This document shows positions 5,113 through 11,054 of a stretch of DNA of 11,054 bases, in pieces. A model generated the notes under the pieces. It did no database searches. It saw only the letters and a list, made by a program, of their open reading frames with translations, and was not told the DNA's origin. Each line of letters opens with the position of its first letter. Position 1 is the first letter of the stretch. Position numbers and translations under genes: made by a program. Source of the DNA: a bacterium (lineage in GTDB: Bacteria > Desulfobacterota > DSWW01); NCBI GenBank assembly GCA_030609865.1, contig JAUWSZ010000033.1, positions 1 through 11,054 of the forward strand. Direction: 5' to 3'.

Positions 5113-7974
5113 ATGGTGATGCAGGACACGGATGGAAACAAACGTTTGCACCAACGCTTCCCCCTCGAGGTCCCCTTCGTGTTCGGAAGGGACCGGAGAA
5201 CCCACTGGAGCGTAACCGAAGACTTGAGCAAGGGAGGGATGTTTCTTCGGAGCCTCTCTCCACCAAGTTTAGGGGAAAAACTCGAAATCCATCTCCTAGA
5301 CCCCATGGCAGCAAAACCCTTGGTTCTCCGCGGAAAGGTTGTCCATCGGAGGGAGCGGAACAAGGGCGCCTTACCCGGGGGGCGGCCAGCACCCGAAGCA
5401 GGAGCAGGGGTCTCTTTCTATAACGCCTCACCTATCCTGAACGAGCGTTTGGACGCACTGTTGTCCATTCAGGGCTCCTTGCCACCCCGAGAGTCGAAGC
5501 TGCAGAGCCCCGTATCGGGCAACGACGAGGGTACCCAGCAAAATCGTGAATCTCTCCAGGTGCTCGACGATCCATGTGCGATCCAGAGGGTTTTTGCAGG
5601 CCTTTGCCGAGAGATGTGCCCGGTGCGATTCAAGAGACTCGGGGGGCAGATCAGCTACACCACATTCTTTCGAGAGGGGCGAGGCTCTGACGATTCCTTT
5701 CGACTACAAGCAGAAGCCGTTGCACTGAAAGACCTTGACGGCGTTTTCTCCGATAAGGTCCCCTTCGTCTTCCATTTCGAGTTCGAAGAACATTTCTATG
5801 TCTTTTCACTCAAGGTACACCCCCAGGAGATGAAGGGGAACTGGAGTTTTCCTCTTCCCGCGACCATTCAATACGGTCCGGATCGCCGATTGCCTCGGTA
5901 TGCAGAGGCAATCAAGTATCCCCTGACCGTCGAGTTCCCCGACTCCTCTGATCCCGGCCTGCGCCGTGAGAAGAACGCTCTGGATATCAGTTTTGGGGGC
6001 CTCGCCTTTAAGAACTATCCGGGAGACGAGGTTTACTGGCCTGGTCAATCTCTCCGGGAGATAACGATCTGTGATTTCGAGCACATTTGCCGAAGAACGG
6101 ATGCTGTGGTCAGGCAAGTGACGGTTACGTGCTCACAAGACGGTGGCGTTTTTCAAAAGGTTGGGATCGAGTTTGCCAACAGAGAACCCTCGATCAAGGA
6201 ACAAGCCCCCTCTGTGAAGGAGGGCGAGTTGGAACAGATCTCCAAGGCAGAGGCGATTCTCCAACACTTGAAAAAGGTGGCTGCGAACAAGGCCAAGTTT
6301 CTGACCAGCATCGAGCATCGCGTCCTGTTCTCGGACGGAATGATCCAAGTAGGGCAACCCGAAGGAAAGACGGAACTTGTCGTTTCTTCTCCCTTGCTGT
6401 CGAAAAACCCGGAAAGCGACTTCAAGGAAGGACTGCTCAGTTGTCACTATTTGTTCCGCGGCACGCATCACTTCTTTTCGACGAACGCCAAGAGAAAGGG
6501 AGATACGCTTCATCTGGAAATACCAACGGTGATCCATCGGGCCAAGCGTCGAAAGGCGTTACGCATCCGGCTCAAGAGGAAGGACGGTGCATGCCTCCGC
6601 TGCTTCCATCCGGTTCTAGGCAGGACAATCAGCTTCCCCGTGAGGGATCTCTCCATTCGGGGGCTCTCCTTTGAGGCCGACTACGAGCGGGATCTCTTCT
6701 GGGAGGGATTCCAGCTGCGAGGCTGTGAGATCCGGCTGGGCGATCAACACCACCCCATGGGGACGACAACGATCCGTTCCCTCGTAAGAGGTCGAACCGA
6801 GACAGGGGAATGTGACGAGCACTGTGGGGTTGAGTTCCTCGATCTGCCCCTCGAAACCGAAAGACGAATCTCGGCCTTCCTTCTCAGAGAGAACAACCCG
6901 CAGATCCGCACGCCCACAGCGGAACGAATCGAGAGCTTGTGGCGGCTTTACGAAGAATCCGGATTCACATATCCCTCCAAGATGGCCTACATCAGGAAGA
7001 TCAAACCAGAGATCGACGAGACCTGGAAAAAGCTTCTCGCTGAGGAGGTCCCCTTCTACAAGCAGATCGTTTTCTGGGAGGGAGAGGAGGCACTTGGCTC
7101 GGGTTCCGCTGTTCAGGTGTATGAGGACACCTGGATGCTGCAACATCTGGCTGCCCGTGGTCATCCTTCCAAGCTGATCCCCAAGCACCTGACCCTGGGG
7201 TTGGCGCAGTTCCTGATGGAGAATAGAGATATCAAGCACCTGATTACCTATTTCCGAAAGGAGAACCCCTTTCCACGAAAGATGTACTCAGGCTTTCTGG
7301 AATACTATCCCCTTGAGGAACAACTGCAATTCACAAAACACAGCTATCTGTCCCTGGACCTCGAGGAACATGAAAAGCTCAGGGCCAAGGTAAGATCCTG
7401 CGCAGTTTTCAGCTCAAAGGGGATACCCATCGACTATGCCACGGAAACCGACAAGGAGCTCGTCGGCAGATACTTCCAAAAGAACCTTCACCCGCTGCTC
7501 ATTCGGTCCCGAAGCCTGACCCCGGAGGCACTCAACCTGCCGGAGATCTCCACGGCTTTTCGAGACAAGGGACTGAAAAGAGAGCGACACTGTCTCGTCG
7601 CAAAGCAGGGAGGGCAACTCGTTGCGTTTGCCCTGCTCGAGGATGCCTCGCAGGGGATCAATCTCTCCGGCCTGCTGAACGCCTTTTCGCTTCACACGAT
7701 CTACCCGGATCACCCAAGAGCTATGGACGCACGAAGAAGCCTTTTGGAGGCGGTATTGGGCTGTTACCGGTCCTGGCAAACCCGTGTGGCGATCGCCCTG
7801 GCAGAGGAAGAAGACCTGAGCGGCTACTTGGAGGCGGGATTCAAGAAGGAGAAGGAATACATTTGCCTCACCTGGAGCAGGCGGACGATGAAAAGCTACT
7901 ATGATTATGTCCAGGAAAGGTTCAGTCGATTCGAAGAGATGAGACAGAGAGGATCCACGGAGCCTTCCTCATAG
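5113..7974 (+). CDS. Three-PilZ-module protein with C-terminal GNAT-like acyltransferase region (953 aa)
   Basis: I choose the ATG at 5113, downstream of a weak AGCAGGG. The frame is open from 5038, but that would overlap the ACP gene and lacks a ribosome binding site. Three PilZ signatures (RxxxR, then DxSxxG), which bind c-di-GMP in known PilZ proteins, are visible: Arg11/Arg15 with Asp37-Ser39-Gly42; Arg258/Arg262 with Asp291-Ser293-Gly296; Arg480/Arg484 with Asp512-Ser514-Gly517. The regions before the second and third (about 150-255 and 375-475) look like YcgR-N-type beta domains. Residues of about 604-953 form a different module. Its end, with GGQLVAFALLEDASQGINLSG and YLEAGFKKEKEYICLTW, reads like a GNAT fold, and an earlier half (ALGSGSAVQVYEDTWMLQHLAA) looks like a second GNAT copy. 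No membrane segment is seen. Inference: a cytoplasmic N- or O-acyltransferase gated by c-di-GMP, using the acyl-ACP made next door. FeeM, a GNAT-fold N-acyl-tyrosine synthase paired with the ACP FeeL, is the closest known analogy. Confidence 0.8.
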   Translation: MVMQDTDGNKRLHQRFPLEVPFVFGRDRRTHWSVTEDLSKGGMFLRSLSPPSLGEKLEIHLLDPMAAKPLVLRGKVVHRRERNKGALPGGRPAPEAGAGVSFYNASPILNERLDALLSIQGSLPPRESKLQSPVSGNDEGTQQNRESLQVLDDPCAIQRVFAGLCREMCPVRFKRLGGQISYTTFFREGRGSDDSFRLQAEAVALKDLDGVFSDKVPFVFHFEFEEHFYVFSLKVHPQEMKGNWSFPLPATIQYGPDRRLPRYAEAIKYPLTVEFPDSSDPGLRREKNALDISFGGLAFKNYPGDEVYWPGQSLREITICDFEHICRRTDAVVRQVTVTCSQDGGVFQKVGIEFANREPSIKEQAPSVKEGELEQISKAEAILQHLKKVAANKAKFLTSIEHRVLFSDGMIQVGQPEGKTELVVSSPLLSKNPESDFKEGLLSCHYLFRGTHHFFSTNAKRKGDTLHLEIPTVIHRAKRRKALRIRLKRKDGACLRCFHPVLGRTISFPVRDLSIRGLSFEADYERDLFWEGFQLRGCEIRLGDQHHPMGTTTIRSLVRGRTETGECDEHCGVEFLDLPLETERRISAFLLRENNPQIRTPTAERIESLWRLYEESGFTYPSKMAYIRKIKPEIDETWKKLLAEEVPFYKQIVFWEGEEALGSGSAVQVYEDTWMLQHLAARGHPSKLIPKHLTLGLAQFLMENRDIKHLITYFRKENPFPRKMYSGFLEYYPLEEQLQFTKHSYLSLDLEEHEKLRAKVRSCAVFSSKGIPIDYATETDKELVGRYFQKNLHPLLIRSRSLTPEALNLPEISTAFRDKGLKRERHCLVAKQGGQLVAFALLEDASQGINLSGLLNAFSLHTIYPDHPRAMDARRSLLEAVLGCYRSWQTRVAIALAEEEDLSGYLEAGFKKEKEYICLTWSRRTMKSYYDYVQERFSRFEEMRQRGSTEPSS

Positions 7975-7992
7975 TCATTCGGTGTAGTGTGT

Positions 7993-9555
7993 CTATGTCT
8001 GGATATCGTATCGTGAGATCTTGTTGAACAGTCCCTGGCGGGTCAGGCCAAGCGCACGGGCGGCATGGGTACGGTTCCCACCCGTTTTCTGCAACGCTTC
8101 CCGAATCATCCGTCGCTCGATGGCCTCCGTCACCTCCTGGAGTGTTCCCTCCTCAATCCCCTCTAACACCATGGTCTTTTCGGGAATGCCCTTGACCTTT
8201 TCTGACAGGTGTTCTTCCCTGATCTCCTTGTCGGCGGCAGCGAGTGTTATCGCTCGCTCGACCTCGTTCTCGAGCTCCCGGACATTGCCAGGCCAATCGT
8301 AGCGGGTCAGAAGATCCACCACCCGAGGTGAGATTCGAGGTGCTCGCCCCGTAAGTGTCTTGGCAAATCTCTTGCGGAAGTGCTCGATCAAGAGAGGAAC
8401 ATCCTCTCTTCTCTCTCGCAAGGGAGGAAGTGTGATCGGAAAAACATAGACTCGATAGAACAGGTCCTCCCGGAAGTTTCCTTTTCGCACCTCTTCAGCG
8501 AGATTACGGTTGGTGGCGGCAATCAGCCTTACATCCACCTTGCGACTCTTGCTCGCTCCAACGGGACGAAGCTGCCCTTCCTGGAGGACCCTGAGCAGCT
8601 TGACCTGCATGGCAGGCGACATTTCCCCAATCTCATCGAGGAAAATCGTTCCACCGTTGGCCTCTTCAAACAGGCCTTTCTTATCCGAAGTCGCTCCGGT
8701 AAAGGCACCCTTCACATGCCCGAAGAGCTCACTCTCCAGGAGGGACTCAGAAAGGGCACTGCAGTTCTCCGCCACAAAAGGCTTGTCCTTCCGGGGGCCA
8801 CTGTAGTGGACAACCTTGGCAATCAGCTCTTTTCCGGTACCAGTCTCCCCTTGGATGACTACCGTTGTCGATGTGTTGACTACCTTCTCGAGCAGGTCAA
8901 AAAGCTTGCGCATGGCTGGAGCAGAACCGACGACGCCCTGTACGTTGAAACGGGACTGAACCTCTGACTTGAGCCGGAGATTCTCCTGCACAAGAGAACT
9001 GGCTTGCTGCTTCACCTCTCCGTAAAGCTGCCCGTTCTCGATCGCGATGGCGATCGTCCCGGACAAGATCTCCAGGAGCCTTACGTCCCTCGCTGCAAAC
9101 TCCCCATCCAGCTTGTTCAGCGCATACAGGATTCCGATCAGCCCTTTCCGCGTCAGCAAGGGGAGACAGATCATGGAGCGGGTCTCAAAGCCCTCCTGAA
9201 TATCGATTCCCCTGAAAAACCGATCATCCTTGGAAACATCAGGGATGAGGGCGGGCCGTCTTTCTTTGAGGACCCAACCGGCCACACCCATGTGATCGGG
9301 AAACCGCATCTTCCTCTTTCTCTCATGGTCTCCTTCGTGACCTTCCTCTACGGTTCGGATGAAATAGAACTCACTCTGCTCCGGGTCGTGCAGGGCAAGG
9401 GACGCCCCTTCCACGCGAAAAACGGTCTTGATCTTGTGGAGGATGTTTTGAAGCATTTCATCCAAATCGCGCACGGCATGAATCGAATTGGCCACCTCAT
9501 AGAATAGAGAGAGATCCTCCTCGGCGAGCTGGAATTCCGGCAAGCCCTGTTCCAT
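7993..9555 (-). CDS. Sigma-54-dependent activator, GAF-AAA+-Fis HTH (520 aa)
   Basis: On the minus strand the ATG at 9553-9555 follows a strong AAGGAGGT (9561-9568) at 5-nt spacing. Domains: a single GAF-type sensor (about residues 15-175) in place of a receiver domain; a short coiled linker (180-203); an AAA+ sigma-54 interaction module with Walker A GETGTGKE (236-243), the sigma-54-contacting GAFTGA loop (283-288), Walker B IFLDE (304-308) and RELENEVERA; and a Fis-type helix-turn-helix at about 493-513. This layout is shared by NifA, FhlA-like and other ligand-sensing enhancer-binding proteins, so the ligand cannot be named. It is convergent with the PilZ-GNAT gene (18 bases between stops) and is the obvious candidate activator of the promoters at 1015 and 4691. 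No terminator is evident between the convergent genes. Confidence 0.95.
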   Translation of the reverse strand: MEQGLPEFQLAEEDLSLFYEVANSIHAVRDLDEMLQNILHKIKTVFRVEGASLALHDPEQSEFYFIRTVEEGHEGDHERKRKMRFPDHMGVAGWVLKERRPALIPDVSKDDRFFRGIDIQEGFETRSMICLPLLTRKGLIGILYALNKLDGEFAARDVRLLEILSGTIAIAIENGQLYGEVKQQASSLVQENLRLKSEVQSRFNVQGVVGSAPAMRKLFDLLEKVVNTSTTVVIQGETGTGKELIAKVVHYSGPRKDKPFVAENCSALSESLLESELFGHVKGAFTGATSDKKGLFEEANGGTIFLDEIGEMSPAMQVKLLRVLQEGQLRPVGASKSRKVDVRLIAATNRNLAEEVRKGNFREDLFYRVYVFPITLPPLRERREDVPLLIEHFRKRFAKTLTGRAPRISPRVVDLLTRYDWPGNVRELENEVERAITLAAADKEIREEHLSEKVKGIPEKTMVLEGIEEGTLQEVTEAIERRMIREALQKTGGNRTHAARALGLTRQGLFNKISRYDIQT

Positions 9556-9617
9556 GAGAAACCTCCTTCAACACACAGATGGGCAGTGCATGACATCACT
9601 GAACCGACGAAACCACG

Positions 9618-11054
9618 TCACACTTGAATGTTGTAGCGCACGATCTTATTGAGCAGGCCCTGGCGGGTCAGGCCCAGGCTTCGGGCAGCCCCGGACTTGT
9701 TGCCCTTCGTTTCCCTGAGTGCCTCCTCGATCATCCGTTGCTCGATGCGCTCGGTCACCTGCTGCAGGGTCGCTCCCGAAATGCCGTCGATGGACACCGG
9801 CCTTTCGGATGCGGCCTTGAGCTTGGGGGACAGGTGTTCTTCTTTGATCTCCTTGTCGGCGATGGCCAGGGTCATGGCCCGTTCGACTTCATTCTCCAAT
9901 TCCCGGACGTTTCCGGGCCAGCTGTAACGGGACAGAAGATCGAGTGCCCGGGGTGTGAACCGGGGGGGCTGTCCCTTGAACCTCTTGGCCAACTTCTCGC
10001 GAAAGTGTTCGACCAGGGGGAGAATGTCTTCCCTTCTTTCGCGCAGGGGAGGAATGGTTATGGGAAACACATAGACCCTGTAGAAAAGGTCCTCCCGGAA
10101 GTTGCCCTTTCGTACTTCTTCCTCGAGATTGCGATTCGTGGCTGCAACGAGTCGGATGTCCACTTGCCGGTGCTGGCTGCCACCCACCGGACGAAGCTGG
10201 CCCTCCTGGAGAACCCTGAGGAGCTTGACCTGCATGGCAGGGGACATCTCTGCGATCTCGTCCAGGAAGATCGTCCCGCCGTCGGCCGTCTCGAGGAGCC
10301 CCTTCTTCTCGGACACCGCACCCGTGAAAGCGCCCTTCACATGCCCGAAGAGCTCGCTCTCCAGCAGGCTCTCGGTGAGGGCGCCGCAGTTCTCTGCCAC
10401 AAAGGGCTTGTCCTTGCGGGGGCCGTTGTAGTGGACGACCTTTGCGATCAGTTCCTTGCCCGTGCCGGTGTCTCCCTGGATCAGGACCGTCGTGTCCGTC
10501 TCGATCACCTTCTCGAGCAGGTCGAAGAGCCTGCGCATGGCCGGGCTGGAGCCAACCACCCCCTGAAGGTTGAACCGGGACTGCACCTCGGACTTGAGCC
10601 GGAGGTTCTCCTGCTCGAGAGAGCTGGCGTACTGCTTCAGGTCTCCGTAGAGCTGTGCGTTCTCGATGGCGATGGCGATCGTCCCGGACAGGTTCTCCAG
10701 GAGCTTTGCGTCTCGTTCCGTGAACTCCCCATCCAGTTTGTTCAGGGCATACAAGATTCCGATGAGTCCCTTCCGCGTCAACAGGGGAAGACAGATCATG
10801 GACCGGGTCTCGAAGTCCTGCTGGATGTCGATCCCTTTGAAGAATCGAGCATCCTTGGTAACATCGGGGATGAGCGCCGGCCGTCTTTCTCTCAAGACCC
10901 ACCCGGCCACCCCCAGGTGATCCGGGAACCGCATCTTCTTCTTCCGGTCGTGATCCCCGTCCTTCTCCTCCTCCACGGTTCGGATGAAGTAGAACTCGCT
11001 CCGCTCCGGGTCGTGCAGGGCCAGCGACGCCCCCTCTACCCGGAAGACCGTCTC
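9618..11054 (-). CDS. Sigma-54-dependent activator, paralogue of its neighbour (N-terminus beyond window)
   Basis: The frame is open to the right edge, giving 478 residues. Comparison with the neighbour shows about 43 N-terminal residues lie outside; an in-frame GTG at 10974-10976 is internal to the GAF domain. Domains match the neighbour: GAF, linker, AAA+ with Walker A GDTGTGKE, GAFTGA (10318-10335), IFLDE, and a Fis-type HTH ending LGLTRQGLLNKIVRYNIQV. Roughly four residues in five are identical by eye. The AAA+-to-HTH linker and parts of the GAF domain (EEEKDGDHDRKK against EEGHEGDHERKR) are the more divergent parts. The stop lies 62 bases upstream of the neighbour's start codon on the same strand, so the two are probably co-transcribed. 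This is a recent tandem duplication. Confidence 0.94.
   Translation of the reverse strand, partial: ETVFRVEGASLALHDPERSEFYFIRTVEEEKDGDHDRKKKMRFPDHLGVAGWVLRERRPALIPDVTKDARFFKGIDIQQDFETRSMICLPLLTRKGLIGILYALNKLDGEFTERDAKLLENLSGTIAIAIENAQLYGDLKQYASSLEQENLRLKSEVQSRFNLQGVVGSSPAMRRLFDLLEKVIETDTTVLIQGDTGTGKELIAKVVHYNGPRKDKPFVAENCGALTESLLESELFGHVKGAFTGAVSEKKGLLETADGGTIFLDEIAEMSPAMQVKLLRVLQEGQLRPVGGSQHRQVDIRLVAATNRNLEEEVRKGNFREDLFYRVYVFPITIPPLRERREDILPLVEHFREKLAKRFKGQPPRFTPRALDLLSRYSWPGNVRELENEVERAMTLAIADKEIKEEHLSPKLKAASERPVSIDGISGATLQQVTERIEQRMIEEALRETKGNKSGAARSLGLTRQGLLNKIVRYNIQV

Noticed and set aside
8360..8375. Sigma-54-like sequence TTGGCAAATCTCTTGC on the plus strand
   Set aside because: It has the GG-N10-GC spacing but lies inside the coding sequence of the minus-strand activator, points antisense to it, has no gene to drive, and is not kept at the equivalent place in the paralogue.
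9889..10902. 337-residue minus-strand frame, and several plus-strand frames over the activator genes
   Set aside because: They are off-frame or antisense shadows of the AAA+ activators. The overlapping true frame has Walker A, GAFTGA and HTH motifs.
7993..11054. Naming the activators NifA, FhlA or NorR
   Set aside because: The GAF-AAA+-Fis layout is shared by many ligand-specific activators. No nif, formate or nitric oxide genes are in the window, and the GAF ligand cannot be read from sequence.
1..11054. CRISPR arrays, tRNA or rRNA genes, insertion sequences
   Set aside because: I saw no regularly spaced repeats, no cloverleaf-like or rRNA sequence, and no transposase or terminal inverted repeats.

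Overview
The window looks like chromosomal DNA of a Gram-negative, sigma-54-using bacterium. A Desulfobacterota (deltaproteobacterial) host is my best guess, based on moderately high GC, AGGAG-type ribosome binding sites, single-GAF sigma-54 activators and multi-PilZ architecture. This is inference, because no rRNA or other taxonomic marker is present.

Layout: (1) The 3' end of a patatin-like phospholipase gene (1-754, +), cut by the window edge. (2) A 320-base gap holding two inverted repeats, an AT-rich IHF-like tract and a near-consensus sigma-54 promoter (1015-1030). (3) A presumed operon of three small ORFs (45, 91 and 70 aa), each with a strong ribosome binding site and the second and third carrying secretion-signal-like or membrane segments. 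These are followed by a 535-aa radical SAM enzyme with a B12-binding-like N-terminal region and by a FabH-like beta-ketoacyl synthase III with an intact Cys-His-Asn triad (1075-4551, +). (4) A second intergenic region with its own sigma-54 promoter (4691-4706) and IHF-like site. It drives an acyl carrier protein (4755-5069) and a 953-aa protein with three PilZ modules and a C-terminal GNAT-like acyltransferase region (5113-7974, +). (5) Convergent to these, two tandem closely related sigma-54 activators (GAF, AAA+, Fis-type HTH). The upstream one is cut by the right edge (7993-9555 and 9618-11054, -).

Working model (inference): the activators, alone or together, switch on the two -24/-12 promoters. 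The KAS III and ACP would make or load an acyl chain, which the radical SAM protein might modify. The PilZ-GNAT protein would move that chain to an amine acceptor under c-di-GMP control. The small exported or membrane peptides at the head of the operon are candidate acceptors, rSAM substrates or accessory factors. I do not recognise this gene set as a named pathway. It is the most interesting content of the window.
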